Shown here: piece after piece, positions 35,218 through 44,666 of the stretch
How positions within the stretch are numbered: the stretch's first letter is position 1
How the letters are laid out: every line of letters starts with the position of its first letter
NCBI GenBank assembly: GCA_002021875.1
Contig: CP018627.1
Coordinates: forward strand, 3,224,001-3,288,000
Source: Streptomyces hygroscopicus
GTDB taxonomy: Bacteria > Actinomycetota > Actinomycetes > Streptomycetales > Streptomycetaceae
Direction of reading: 5' to 3'
Length of the DNA: 64,000 bases
The notes under the pieces: generated by a model
What the model was told of the DNA's origin: nothing
Database searches by the model: none
Seen by the model: only the letters and a program-made list of their open reading frames with translations
Position numbers and translations under genes: made by a program

Positions 35218-37269
35218 TCAGTCGAGGGTGGAGTGGGTGAACGTCGAAGTGGACGTCGACGTGGACGTGGACGTGGACGTGAACGGGAGCGGGGTGCGGT
35301 GCTGCGGGGCTCGTACGCCCTTCAGGGGCGGTGTGGCCGCCGTGCGCGAGGGAGCGGCCGCGGCCTTGGGGGCGCCGCCGACCAGCGGCAGACGGGCCGA
35401 GGTGCGGGGCAGGTCAAGGGTCAGCCGCGGGGTGGTGGACGGCGGTTCGAGAAGGCCCGCGTCGGTGCCGGCGATGATGAGGCCGAGGCGGTGACCGGCC
35501 GGGACGACATGGTCGGTGGCTGCGAGGTCCAGGGTGATGGTGTACGCCTTGCCCGGGGTCAGCGGGCGGCCCTTGCCGTCGTCCGCGAAGTTGCCGAGGT
35601 CGGCCCAGCCCCGGCTGAAGACCGTGTAATCCACGTCCTCCTTGTCGGCGGCGGTCTCCTTGAAGCAGGCGCTGTCGCCCGCCGTGCTGCTGCCCCAGCA
35701 GGTGCGCCGGTCGAGGGTGGTGATGCCCTCACCGCTCGCCGTGTAGTTCCGGATGGTGGCCGGGCCGAGGTCGACCAGGACCGCGGAGAGATGGGCGCTC
35801 GCGGTGGAGGGCGTGGCGGTGACGGTGACCGTGCCGGAGCCGGACAGCCGCAGGTCCTTCGTCAGCGCACCGGTGGTGAAGCCCGCCTTGCCGGGCGTCG
35901 AGGTGTCGATGGCCGCGGACCAGTCGGCCTCGCTCAGCGCGGGGTCGTCGGTGAAGGTCTCCGTCGCGCCGGGCTCGGCCCGCTCGGTGCCGAGCACGCC
36001 CACTCCGGCCGTGGCGCCGCCGCGCGGACGCAACGTGGTCTGCCGGGTGCCGGACGGGGGCCAGACCCGGTCGGTGGACCACTGGTCGGGGGCGCGCTCG
36101 ACATCGGCCATCGGCTCGCGCTCGATGCCGTTGTCGATACCGAGCAGGTAGTGGTCGAACCAGCGGTGCAGAGTGCGCACCCACTCTCCGCGCCGGAAGT
36201 CGAACGGGTCGACATGCCCGGTCTGCGAGAGCCAGATCTTGCGCTCGACGCCCGCGTCGGCGAGCGCGTTCCACCACTGTCCGAGGTGCTTGGTGCGGAC
36301 GTTGAGGTCCTGCGCGCCGTGGACGGCGAAGACGCTGGCCCGCACCTTGTCCGCGGCCGGCACATAGTCGCGCTCGCTCCACAGGCCGGTCCAGTCGCCG
36401 CTGCGCGGGGCGCCCTCGACGAGACGTTTCTGTACGGCGGCGCAGCGGGCGTGGGCGTCATCGCTCTCGACGGCGTCCGAGAGTCCGTCGGGGCCGGAGT
36501 CGTAGAGCGCGGCGCCCTTGGCGAAGTAGTAGTCGTACCAGGAGGAGATGGCGCCGATGGGCACGATGGTCTTGAGCCCCTTGACGCCGGTGGCGGCGAC
36601 GCCGTTGGCGACGGTGCCGTCGTAGCTCTTGCCGATCATGCCGGTGGCGCCGTTGGACCAGCTCGCCTTGACCGGCTGCCCGCCGGTGCGGGTGGAGTAC
36701 GCGGTCGCGCGGCCGTTCAGCCAGTCGACCACGGCCTTGGCGGACAGGATGTCGGAGCGGCCGCCGACGTCCACACAGCCGTCGGAGCGGTTGGTTCCGG
36801 CGAGGTCGACCAGGACGGTGGCGTAGCCGCGCGGTACGAAGTAGTTGTCGTAGAAGAGCGGGAAGAGGACCGGATTCCCGGCGGCGTCATAGGTCTTGGT
36901 CTGGCTCTCGTTGCCGCGTCCGCAGCAGGAGTAGTACGGGCTGGCGTCCATGATGACGGGGATGCGGCGGCCCTGCGCGGCGGGTTCGCGTGGCCGCACG
37001 ATGTCGACGGCGACCCGGTCGGTGGCTCCGTCCGCGTCGCCGTCGATCGTGGTGTCCACCCATACCGATTCCCGGATGGCGTTCTCGTAGGAGTAGACGG
37101 GTCTGCTGTCGGATCTGCTGTCCGGTGCGCTCGGCGCGGCGGAAGCGGCGTGGGCGGCCGGGGCGCCGAGCGGTGGCAGCAGGGATATGGCGGCCGCGAC
37201 CAGCGCGGTGACCGCCGACAGCACGAGCGTGGTCCAGGGGATGCGGGGTGTCCGCGTCTGTAGCAACAC
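35218..37269 (-). CDS. Secreted X-Pro dipeptidyl-peptidase (S15/CocE-NonD family)
   Basis: This 683-residue precursor has a signal peptide (helix LVLSAVTALVAAAISLLPPL, AHAA cleavage) and an alpha/beta hydrolase core with nucleophile Ser215 (GKSYDGT), Asp321 (HGAQDLNV) and His352 (QTGHVDPFDF), followed by the C-terminal jelly-roll domain of the family (PAGHRLGLIIAGTDAGLLEP). It would cleave X-Pro dipeptides or esters outside the cell. The extreme C-terminus is a (Thr-Ser)n tract encoded by hexanucleotide repeats. It starts with GTG at 37269, 185 bp from the divergent M1 aminopeptidase gene. Confidence 0.9.
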   Translation of the reverse strand: MLLQTRTPRIPWTTLVLSAVTALVAAAISLLPPLGAPAAHAASAAPSAPDSRSDSRPVYSYENAIRESVWVDTTIDGDADGATDRVAVDIVRPREPAAQGRRIPVIMDASPYYSCCGRGNESQTKTYDAAGNPVLFPLFYDNYFVPRGYATVLVDLAGTNRSDGCVDVGGRSDILSAKAVVDWLNGRATAYSTRTGGQPVKASWSNGATGMIGKSYDGTVANGVAATGVKGLKTIVPIGAISSWYDYYFAKGAALYDSGPDGLSDAVESDDAHARCAAVQKRLVEGAPRSGDWTGLWSERDYVPAADKVRASVFAVHGAQDLNVRTKHLGQWWNALADAGVERKIWLSQTGHVDPFDFRRGEWVRTLHRWFDHYLLGIDNGIEREPMADVERAPDQWSTDRVWPPSGTRQTTLRPRGGATAGVGVLGTERAEPGATETFTDDPALSEADWSAAIDTSTPGKAGFTTGALTKDLRLSGSGTVTVTATPSTASAHLSAVLVDLGPATIRNYTASGEGITTLDRRTCWGSSTAGDSACFKETAADKEDVDYTVFSRGWADLGNFADDGKGRPLTPGKAYTITLDLAATDHVVPAGHRLGLIIAGTDAGLLEPPSTTPRLTLDLPRTSARLPLVGGAPKAAAAPSRTAATPPLKGVRAPQHRTPLPFTSTSTSTSTSTSTFTHSTLD
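35241..35285. repeat. Hexanucleotide tandem repeat inside the S15 gene
   Basis: About seven copies of GTGGAC or GTCGAC in tandem encode the Thr-Ser dipeptide repeat at the C-terminus of the S15 peptidase. Because the unit is six bases, gain or loss of copies keeps the frame. Confidence 0.85.
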
Positions 37270-37454
37270 GGCCGGACGGTAGCGCGAGTCAACTCCCGTA
37301 TAGAAGAGGGCGATACGTGTCGCGATCGTGTCCGAGTCGATCCGCGTTGCGGCCGGATGTCGATTGGATGTCGGACGGCGTGATGGACGTGAGGTGCGTG
37401 TGAGGAGTACATAAGGTCACGAGTGATCGTTCTCCCCTACGAGTTGGAGGACTC

Positions 37455-38945
37455 GTGCGTCACCACAGACTTCTCGTCCCGGGCGCGGCCGCGGCCTGCC
37501 TGCTGCTGGCGATCCCGGCGTCGGCGGCCGATGCCACGCCGGGCGCCCCGGGCATCGGGGACTCCTACTACCCCTCGTACGGAAACGGCGGGTACGACGT
37601 ATCCCATTACGACCTTCGGCTGAAGTACCAGCCGACGACGGACCGGCTGGAGGGCACGGCGACGATCGTGGCCGACGCCCGGCAGGATCTGTCCCGGTTC
37701 AACCTGGACTTCGCGCTCGATGTGAGCGAGGTGCTGGTGGGCGGGAAGAAGGCCGCCTTCACCAAGACCGGCGACCACGAGCTGGAGATCACCCCGGCCG
37801 CGCCGCTGACCTCCGACCGCCCCTTCACCGTGGTCGTGCGCTACAGCGGCACCCCCTCGAAGGTGGTGGCGAGCGGGTTCACCTCATGGCTGCGCACCCC
37901 GGACGGCGGGATCGCGGCCAACGAGCCGGAGTCGGCGTGGTGGTGGTTCCCGAGCAATGACCATCCGCTCGACAAGGCCACCTACGACGTGTCGGTGGCG
38001 GTGCCGGACGGAACGCAGGCGATCAGCAACGGCACCCTGCGGTCGACCAGCTCCCAGCTCGGCTGGACCCGCTACAACTGGCGCTCCAGCAAGCCGCAGG
38101 CCACGTATCTGACCACGCTGGCGGTCGGCAAGTTCGACATCACGACGGACACGACCGCGAACGGTCTGCCGGTGATCAACGCCTACAGCAAGGACCTCGG
38201 GGACAACGCCGGGGCGGCGCGGGCGAGCGTGGAGCGGTCGGCGGAGATCGTGGACTGGGAGTCCACCGTCTTCGGCCCGTACCCCTTCGACGCGCTGGGC
38301 GGCTATGTGCCCAATGTGCCCACGGGCTACGCGCTGGAGACCCAGACCCGGCCGTTCTACAGCCCGAAGGGGTTCGCCAAGGGCGCGAACACCTCGCTGA
38401 TCGTGCATGAGCTGGCCCATCAGTGGTTCGGCGACAGCGTCTCGCTGAAGGACTGGCGCGACATCTGGGTCAACGAGGGCTTCGCCAGCTACGCCCAGTG
38501 GCTGTGGTCGGAGAAGGAGGGCGAGGGCACCGCGCAGGAGCTGGCGGACTACACCTACGCCTCCTACCCGGCCGACGACCCCTTCTGGAAGGTCGAGCCG
38601 GGCAACCCGGGGCCGGAGAACCAGTTCCATGACGCGGTGTACGACCGGGGCGCGCTGGCTCTCCAGGCGCTGCGAAACCACATCGGCGACAAGGACTTCT
38701 TCGCGATCCTGAAGGGCTGGACGACGGAGAACCGGTACGGAAACGCCTCGGTCAAGGACTTCGTGACCTACGCGGAGAAGGTGTCCGGCAAGCCGCTGGC
38801 CGCGCTCTTCGACACCTGGCTGTTCACCCCGTCGAAGCCTGCCGCGGCGCAGGCGCGGGCGGCCGAGCTGAGCCCGGCCAAGGCGCCGGCGCGGCCGAAG
38901 TCGTGGCAGCGGATCCAGGACACGCACAGCACCCACGGCCGCTGA
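37455..38945 (+). CDS. Secreted M1-family metallo-aminopeptidase
   Basis: This 496-residue precursor has a signal peptide (residues 1-24, LLLAIPASAA) and an M1 domain with zinc motif H318-E319-xx-H322 (HELAHQWFGD) and the third ligand Glu341 (WVNEGFASY). The exopeptidase motif, usually GxMEN, reads YALETQ, a form known in actinomycete secreted members. The long C-terminal helical domain of PepN-type enzymes is missing, so the protein is short for M1. It would release N-terminal residues from peptides outside the cell. The GTG at 37455 has GGAGG seven bases upstream. It diverges from the S15 gene. Confidence 0.92.
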   Translation: MRHHRLLVPGAAAACLLLAIPASAADATPGAPGIGDSYYPSYGNGGYDVSHYDLRLKYQPTTDRLEGTATIVADARQDLSRFNLDFALDVSEVLVGGKKAAFTKTGDHELEITPAAPLTSDRPFTVVVRYSGTPSKVVASGFTSWLRTPDGGIAANEPESAWWWFPSNDHPLDKATYDVSVAVPDGTQAISNGTLRSTSSQLGWTRYNWRSSKPQATYLTTLAVGKFDITTDTTANGLPVINAYSKDLGDNAGAARASVERSAEIVDWESTVFGPYPFDALGGYVPNVPTGYALETQTRPFYSPKGFAKGANTSLIVHELAHQWFGDSVSLKDWRDIWVNEGFASYAQWLWSEKEGEGTAQELADYTYASYPADDPFWKVEPGNPGPENQFHDAVYDRGALALQALRNHIGDKDFFAILKGWTTENRYGNASVKDFVTYAEKVSGKPLAALFDTWLFTPSKPAAAQARAAELSPAKAPARPKSWQRIQDTHSTHGR

Positions 38946-38954
38946 GCCCCGAAA

Positions 38955-38984
38955 CCCCGGCCGGGTCGCCCATCCCGGCCGGGG
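38955..38984 (+). terminator. Terminator of the M1 aminopeptidase gene
   Basis: CCCCGGCCGGG (38955-38965) pairs perfectly with CCCGGCCGGGG (38974-38984) around eight bases, 10 bp past the stop codon. It also faces the 3' end of the convergent MpaB-like gene. Confidence 0.8.
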
Positions 38985-39027
38985 CCTGGCGCCGCCGTGA
39001 TGCGATGGCGCTCGGCATATCCCCTGG

Positions 39028-39888
39028 TCACGGCCGTCCGGCGCGGGCGCGGCGCCGGGCCTCGCGCGCGATGGGCAGATAGCGCAGCCGCTCGGGCAGC
39101 AGCGGGACCACGACCCGGACGACCCTCCCGAACCACCACAGCCGCCGCTCCTGCCCGCGCGTCCACCCCAGCCCGATCGCCTCCCGGGCGTCCGGCGGCA
39201 TCAGCCCGACGGTGAGGAACGCGCGGAAGCGGGTGAACAGCGGGCGCAGCAGCGGCCACAGCAGCCGCGGCGGCAGCGGGCCAGGCGGAGGGACGGACGC
39301 GTCGGGCGCGGCCAGTTCACGGGCGACGACGGTCGGCTCCAGCCGTTCTCGCACCATCGCGCGGTAGTAGGGCCAGAACTCCTCGACGGATCCCGGCATC
39401 TCGCGGTCGTCGATGCCCAGCACCCGTCCGATCCGCAGCCATTCCCCGTACAACTGGCGCTCCTCGGCGGCGGTGAAGGGGCGGGTGCCCAGATAGCGCT
39501 GGGCGCGCAGATAGACCGGATAGCCGGTGGCGTGCACCCAGGCGTAGACGGGCGGGTCCAGCGCGCGGTACGGGCGGCCGTGCGCGTCGACGCCCTGGAT
39601 GGACGCGTGGAGCCTGCGCAGCCTGCGGCCCTCCGCCTGGGCCTGTGCCCCGCCGTACACCCATAGCTGCACCGACCGCAGGGAGCGCTCGCCGCGCCCC
39701 CAGGGGTCGGTGCGGAAGACGGAGTACTGGTCCACGCCCGCCCCGACGGCCGGATGCGCCACCTGCATGGTCATCGCGGCCGGCAGGGCGAGCAGGCTGC
39801 GCAGCTCCCCCGCCACGGCCCACAGGATGCCGCCGGCGGGCGGCGGGTCGTGGCCTTCGGTGGGATGGCGGGGGCGCTGCGTGCTCAT
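39028..39888 (-). CDS. MpaB-like oxygenase domain protein (DUF2236)
   Basis: This 286-residue protein has the pattern of the DUF2236/MpaB family: LALPAAMTMQVAHPAVGAGV, then SVQLWVYGG, the LDPPVYAWVHATG segment with its conserved His, and the helix FWPYYRAMVRERL. Characterised relatives (MpaB, latex-clearing Lcp) are haem proteins that cleave C-C double bonds, but the substrate of this one is unknown. There is no signal peptide. A basic C-terminus (REARRRARAGRP) ends the protein. It lies between the M1 gene (convergent) and the GH2 gene (same strand, 19 bp), and might be co-transcribed with the latter. Confidence 0.83.
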   Translation of the reverse strand: MSTQRPRHPTEGHDPPPAGGILWAVAGELRSLLALPAAMTMQVAHPAVGAGVDQYSVFRTDPWGRGERSLRSVQLWVYGGAQAQAEGRRLRRLHASIQGVDAHGRPYRALDPPVYAWVHATGYPVYLRAQRYLGTRPFTAAEERQLYGEWLRIGRVLGIDDREMPGSVEEFWPYYRAMVRERLEPTVVARELAAPDASVPPPGPLPPRLLWPLLRPLFTRFRAFLTVGLMPPDAREAIGLGWTRGQERRLWWFGRVVRVVVPLLPERLRYLPIAREARRRARAGRP

Positions 39889-39907
39889 GGGACCATCGGT
39901 GGTGCGG

Positions 39908-42900
39908 TTACTTCCCTCCTGTTCCAGTGTGCGCCCCCGCGCCGCCGCTGAGCGGGCGCAGGGTGAGCGTGTAGTCGTAGGCGCTGTCGGCCTTCACCCG
40001 GTACTGGTCGCGCACCGGGTTGGGGGTGTCGCCCGCGCCGGTGACCGCGTGGTCGGCGTGCAGGGTGTTCCAGCCGTCGTTGCGCTTGAGGAAGTGCGGA
40101 TAGGCGGCGCGGTCGAGTTCGTCGTACGCGCTGGCGCCCGCCTCCAGATCGCCGGAGACCAGCAGTCCGGCACCGCCGCGGTCGGTGAGGGACGCCCAGC
40201 GCACATCGTCGTGGTTGCCGTGGTCCTGGGGCTTCAGATACTCGACGTACTGGTCCTCGACCGAGGAGGACCAGACGCCCATGGGCGTGCCGTCCTTACG
40301 GTCGTTGAAGTTCTCCACCGGTCCGCGGCCGTACCACCGGAAGGTGCCGTACCGCTCGGGCACCTTGAGCTGGAGACCGATCCTGGGCAGATAGGACAGG
40401 GTGCGGAAGTCGCCGCGCGCCTCGACCTGATGCCGGATCCGGACCTGGCCCGCGCCATCGACCCGGTAGGCCACGGTCTGGCCGAAGGACGCGCCGGTCA
40501 CATCGGGCGCGGCGGCCGTGGAGCGGACGGTGACGGTGACCGTGCCGTCGTCACCGGGGGTCACCTCGACCCCGTCGACGGTGGTGCGCAACCGGTCAAG
40601 GCCCAGGGTCCGCCAGCGCTTGCCCTCGGCGGTGCCCCAGTCGGAGCGCTCATTGCTGATCGGGGCGCGCCAGGCGTCCAGTTCGGGGCCGGAGCGGAGC
40701 AGTTCGCGGCCCGCCACGCGCATCGAGGTGAGCGTGCCCTCCTTCTTGCCGAAGGTGTACTGGAAGTCCTCGCCGCCGACCCGCACGGTGTCGCCGCGCT
40801 CGACGGCCTTGGCTCGCCCGCCTGCGGCCGGGGCGGGGGCGGGCTCGGGCACCTTGTCGCCGCCGACCGCGAACTGGCCGAAGGACACCACATGACCGGC
40901 CTTGGCCCAGTCGGTGGAGTGCGCCGTGACGGCCCGCACGGTCAGATGGCGCTCATAGCCCCCGGGGTTGGCGGGCGGGGCCGGGAGCTGGACCGTGGCG
41001 CTCTCACCGGGCCCGACGTCCAGGGTGCGGGTGCCGCTCGCGACGGTCCGCGCGCCCTCGGTCACCGTCCAGCGCAGGGCGAGATCATCGGTGCCGGTGA
41101 AGGCGCGCTCATTGGTGACCTTCACCTTGCCGGTGCGGGCGCCCTCGCCGCCCGGGTCGGTGATCCGGATCGGGGCCTGCACCCAGGCGAGCTGGGCGGT
41201 CTCCGGCTCCGGGTCGCGGTCGGCGGTGACCAGGCCGTCCACACCGGATTCATAGAGCCCGTAGGAGAGGTAGCTGCCCTTACGGGTGAAGTCGTCGAAG
41301 TCGAGCGCGATCAGGGCGTCGCTCCGGGGGTCCTGGTCCTGGGCGAGCCGCTCCGCGCCGAGCGCCGTGTCATAGACCCGGACCTGGTCGATGGTGCCCT
41401 TGGCGGTGCGGCCGGTCCAGCCGTCCTCCATGGTGTCGTTGTTCCGGCCGACGCCGAGGTCGAAGCCGGTGTAGTCGATACGGCCGCTCCACGCGGTCTC
41501 GGCGAGCTCCTTACCGTCGGCATAGAGGCGCAGCGCGGTGCCGTCGTAGGTGCCGGTGACCCGGTGCCAGGCACCGGTCCAGCCGTCGGGCACGGGGGCG
41601 GTGACGGTGCGGGGCTTGCCGCCGCCGGTGATCGTGAATTCGAGGGTGTCCTTGTCCTTCATCCGCAGGACGTACTGGTCGCCCTTGCTGACGATGGTGA
41701 AGTCCCCGGTCCACGGCTCGGCCGGTTTGACGCGGGCGTCGAGGGTGACGGCGGTGCCGGTGAAGTCGAGCTTCGGGTCGCGGTAGATCTCGACGAAGTC
41801 GTCAAGACCGGACAGATACAGCGCCTTGCCCTTCCCGCCGTACCCGTCGACCGCCTTGGGCTTGCCGGAGAGGGAGGCGGCGATGTCGTTGCCGGAGGAG
41901 TCGGGGGTGGTGATCAGCGGACGGCGGATGTTCTGCTCGGCCCAGTCCCAGATGAAGCCGCCCTGGGCATTCGGGTAGGCGCGCATCACCTCCCAGAACT
42001 CGCGGAAGTTGCCGAGGCTGTTGCCCATGGCGTGGGCGTACTCGCCCATCACGATGGGCTTGGTGAAGGTCTTGGCCTTGGCTTCGAGGGAGGCCGGGGT
42101 CGGATAGCGGGGTCCGGCGATGTCCGCGTAGGGCGCGTCGCCGTCGGGGCTGTTGGACTGGTGGTAGAGCGGGCGGGTGGGCTCGTTCTCCCGGGTCCAC
42201 TTCGCCATCGCGTAGTGCGCCTTGCCCAGCCCGGCCTCGTTTCCGGTGTCCCACATGATGACGCTGGGGTGGTTCTTGTCGCGCTCCACCATGCCCTGGT
42301 GGCGCTCCAGGAACGCCTTCTGCCATTCGGGGCGCTCGGCCAGGCAGTCGTCCGGGCAGTTCTCGTGGCTGTGGGTCTCGACCTCCATCTCGTCGTCGAT
42401 CAGGATGCCCTCGCGGTCGGCGAGTTCATAGAGATACGGGTCCGAGGGGTAGTGGGAGGTGCGGATCGCGTTGACGTTCAGCCGCTTCATCAGCCGGACG
42501 TCCTGTTCCATCCGGGCGCGGGTGGCATGGCGTCCGGTGGTGGGGTCGGTCTCCGCGCGGTTGACGCCACGGATCAGGATGCGCTTGCCGTTGAGCGTGA
42601 GCTGCTTGTCCTTGACCTCGATCTCGCGGAATCCGACGCTCTGGCGCACGGTCTGGATCGCCTTGCCGTCCGGATCGCGCAGGGTGAGCACCAGCGCATA
42701 GAGGTTCGGCGTCTCGTCGGACCACTTGGCCGGGTTGGCGATCTGCCCGGTCAGCTCGGCCTTCCCGGCCTTCTCCTCGGCCGTCAGCCGCCGTACCTCA
42801 CGCCCCTTGGGGTCGTAGAGCACACCGGTGACCTGATGGGGTCCGCTCGTGTCGCTTCCGGTACGCGCGATGTCCACTTCGGTGCGCAGCGTGGCGTCCC

Positions 42901-43705
42901 GGTAGGAGGCGTCGAGATCGGTGGTGACGTACGCGTCCTCCATGCGGGTCGTGGGCGTGGAGTACAGCGATACGGAGCGGAAGATGCCCGCGTAGCGCCA
43001 CTGGTCGTAGTCCTCCAGATACGATCCCGCGCTCCAGCGGTGCACCTGGACGGCGATCCGGTTGCTGGCGCCGGGACGCAGATAGTCGGTCACATCGAAC
43101 TCGGCGGGCACATAGCCGCCCTGGTCGTAGCCGACGTAGTGGCCGTTGATCCACAGGAACCAGCCGGAGGTGACCCCGTCGAAGCGGATCACCTGCCGGC
43201 GCCCGTCCCAGTTCCGGGGCACCGTGACGTCCCGGACGTACGCCCCGGTCGGATTGGTGTCACGGGGCACCTTGGGCGGATCGTCCGGCGCCACCTCGCT
43301 CTGGACGTTGCGGAAGACCGGATGGTCGAGATCGTCGGTCTGCCAGGTGTGCGGGACCTGGACGCGCTGCCACGCCGAGGCGTCGTAGCCGTCCTTCCAG
43401 AAGCCGCTCGGGGCGTCCTCCGGCCGGTCGGCCATCGCGAACCGCCAGGATCCGTCCAGGCTGCGCTCCCAAGCCTTGCGGTCGGGCCCGTCCGGCCGCA
43501 GCCGGGTGTGCGGGGGTTCCTGGCCCTCGCCGGTCCGCTCCGGGTCCTCGAGGTACGTATGCACATCGGCGGGGAACTTGCCCGCGTCCGACGGCCTCCC
43601 GACGGCCGTGTCCGCGGCCGTGAGACCGAGGCCGACAGCGGTGGTCATGGCGAGCACCGCCCCGATCAGTCGCCGTATCCCATATCTGCCGCGTTCCGAG
43701 CTCAA
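39908..43705 (-). CDS. Secreted GH2 beta-galactosidase-like enzyme with LamG insertion
   Basis: This 1265-residue precursor has a signal peptide (RRLIGAVLAMTTAVGLGLTA) and a LacZ-like layout: jelly roll (FRNVQSEVAPDDPP), Ig-like domain, TIM barrel with acid/base Glu490 (MWDTGNEAGLG) and nucleophile Glu555 (VMGEYAHAMGNS), and a C-terminal beta-sandwich with RWYGRGPVENFNDR. A LamG/concanavalin-like domain (about 625-790; GALYLSG-type start, IDQVRVYD end) is inserted after the barrel. The LacZ motif NRHE reads NRAE here, losing a galactose-contacting His, while the HYP motif is kept. It starts at TTG (43705) after GAGG. It probably acts on an extracellular beta-linked glycan. Confidence 0.9.
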   Translation of the reverse strand: MSSERGRYGIRRLIGAVLAMTTAVGLGLTAADTAVGRPSDAGKFPADVHTYLEDPERTGEGQEPPHTRLRPDGPDRKAWERSLDGSWRFAMADRPEDAPSGFWKDGYDASAWQRVQVPHTWQTDDLDHPVFRNVQSEVAPDDPPKVPRDTNPTGAYVRDVTVPRNWDGRRQVIRFDGVTSGWFLWINGHYVGYDQGGYVPAEFDVTDYLRPGASNRIAVQVHRWSAGSYLEDYDQWRYAGIFRSVSLYSTPTTRMEDAYVTTDLDASYRDATLRTEVDIARTGSDTSGPHQVTGVLYDPKGREVRRLTAEEKAGKAELTGQIANPAKWSDETPNLYALVLTLRDPDGKAIQTVRQSVGFREIEVKDKQLTLNGKRILIRGVNRAETDPTTGRHATRARMEQDVRLMKRLNVNAIRTSHYPSDPYLYELADREGILIDDEMEVETHSHENCPDDCLAERPEWQKAFLERHQGMVERDKNHPSVIMWDTGNEAGLGKAHYAMAKWTRENEPTRPLYHQSNSPDGDAPYADIAGPRYPTPASLEAKAKTFTKPIVMGEYAHAMGNSLGNFREFWEVMRAYPNAQGGFIWDWAEQNIRRPLITTPDSSGNDIAASLSGKPKAVDGYGGKGKALYLSGLDDFVEIYRDPKLDFTGTAVTLDARVKPAEPWTGDFTIVSKGDQYVLRMKDKDTLEFTITGGGKPRTVTAPVPDGWTGAWHRVTGTYDGTALRLYADGKELAETAWSGRIDYTGFDLGVGRNNDTMEDGWTGRTAKGTIDQVRVYDTALGAERLAQDQDPRSDALIALDFDDFTRKGSYLSYGLYESGVDGLVTADRDPEPETAQLAWVQAPIRITDPGGEGARTGKVKVTNERAFTGTDDLALRWTVTEGARTVASGTRTLDVGPGESATVQLPAPPANPGGYERHLTVRAVTAHSTDWAKAGHVVSFGQFAVGGDKVPEPAPAPAAGGRAKAVERGDTVRVGGEDFQYTFGKKEGTLTSMRVAGRELLRSGPELDAWRAPISNERSDWGTAEGKRWRTLGLDRLRTTVDGVEVTPGDDGTVTVTVRSTAAAPDVTGASFGQTVAYRVDGAGQVRIRHQVEARGDFRTLSYLPRIGLQLKVPERYGTFRWYGRGPVENFNDRKDGTPMGVWSSSVEDQYVEYLKPQDHGNHDDVRWASLTDRGGAGLLVSGDLEAGASAYDELDRAAYPHFLKRNDGWNTLHADHAVTGAGDTPNPVRDQYRVKADSAYDYTLTLRPLSGGAGAHTGTGGK

Positions 43706-43922
43706 TCCGACCTCACCTCACAGATTCGGAAGAAAACCAACACAGCTGAACAGCGAGGCACGCTATTCATCGGTAAAGAGATCGTCAACAGGTCGTGCTG
43801 ATCCCGGTGTTGAGTCAGTGGCGGGGAGAGGTTTCACAGCGGTGCTGCGACAGCAATACTGATGAACCCGATCGGGCAGCGGCCCGGCGGAGCAGGACGA
43901 CGCGGAGAGCGAGGCACGGCCG

Positions 43923-44666
43923 ATGACCACCCCCGACACCGAGGAACCCACTCTCACCGTCGATGAACTGGCGGCCCGCGCCGGGGTGACCGTGCGCACC
44001 GTGCGCTTCTACAGCACCCGCGGGCTGCTTCCGCCGCCGGTGATCGGTCCGCGCCGAGTCGGCCACTACGGCCCCGAGCACCTCTCCCGGCTCGCGCTGA
44101 TCGAACAGTTGCAGCGCCACGGCATGACACTGTCCGCCATCGAGCGCTATCTGAGCCAATTGCCACCGGATCTGAGCGAGGACGATCTGGCGCTCCACCG
44201 GGCCCTGGTCGCCACCTGGGGCCCGGACACCCCCGAGGAGACGACCCGCGAGCAGTTGGACCGGCGGGCCGGGCGGGAGCTCACAGACGAGGACATCGAC
44301 CGGCTGACCGCACTGGACGCCTTGGAGCGCACCGACGACCCGGATCGCTTCCGGATCGACCCCAAGGTGCTCCATCTGGGGCTGCGGCTGCTGGACGTGC
44401 CGATCGAGATGGAGACGATACGCACGGCCCATACGGTCGTCCTGGAACACACCCGCTCCGCGGCGCGCGAGCTCGGCAGGCTGTTCCGGGACGAGGTGTG
44501 GGGGCCCGAGCGCGATCACGAGTCCGGGAGCGGACCGGAGCGGGTGCGGGCGAAGAAGTCGCTGTCGGCCGATATGCAGCCGCTGGTGGTGGAGGCGCTG
44601 GTGATCGCCTTCCAGCGATCGATGAAGCACGAACTGCGGGCCTGGTACGGGCAGGACGCGGACTGA
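43923..44666 (+). CDS. MerR-family transcriptional regulator
   Basis: This 247-residue protein has an N-terminal MerR winged helix (LTVDELAARAGVTVRTVRFY, STRGLLPPP, HYGPEHLSRL) and a longer C-terminal effector domain than metal-sensing MerR proteins, without a conserved Cys motif. Members bind the spacer of their own or a neighbouring promoter and activate it when a ligand is bound. It diverges from the secreted GH2 gene, with 217 bp between starts that are AT-rich for this genome, so that gene is a plausible target. Its 3' end runs straight into a tandem-repeat region. Confidence 0.88.
   Translation: MTTPDTEEPTLTVDELAARAGVTVRTVRFYSTRGLLPPPVIGPRRVGHYGPEHLSRLALIEQLQRHGMTLSAIERYLSQLPPDLSEDDLALHRALVATWGPDTPEETTREQLDRRAGRELTDEDIDRLTALDALERTDDPDRFRIDPKVLHLGLRLLDVPIEMETIRTAHTVVLEHTRSAARELGRLFRDEVWGPERDHESGSGPERVRAKKSLSADMQPLVVEALVIAFQRSMKHELRAWYGQDAD

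Noticed and set aside
39599..43801. A 1400-codon plus-strand frame opposite the GH2 gene
   Set aside because: The translation is low-complexity Gly/Val/Ala/Asp sequence with no motifs, while the minus strand has a complete glycosidase with catalytic residues.
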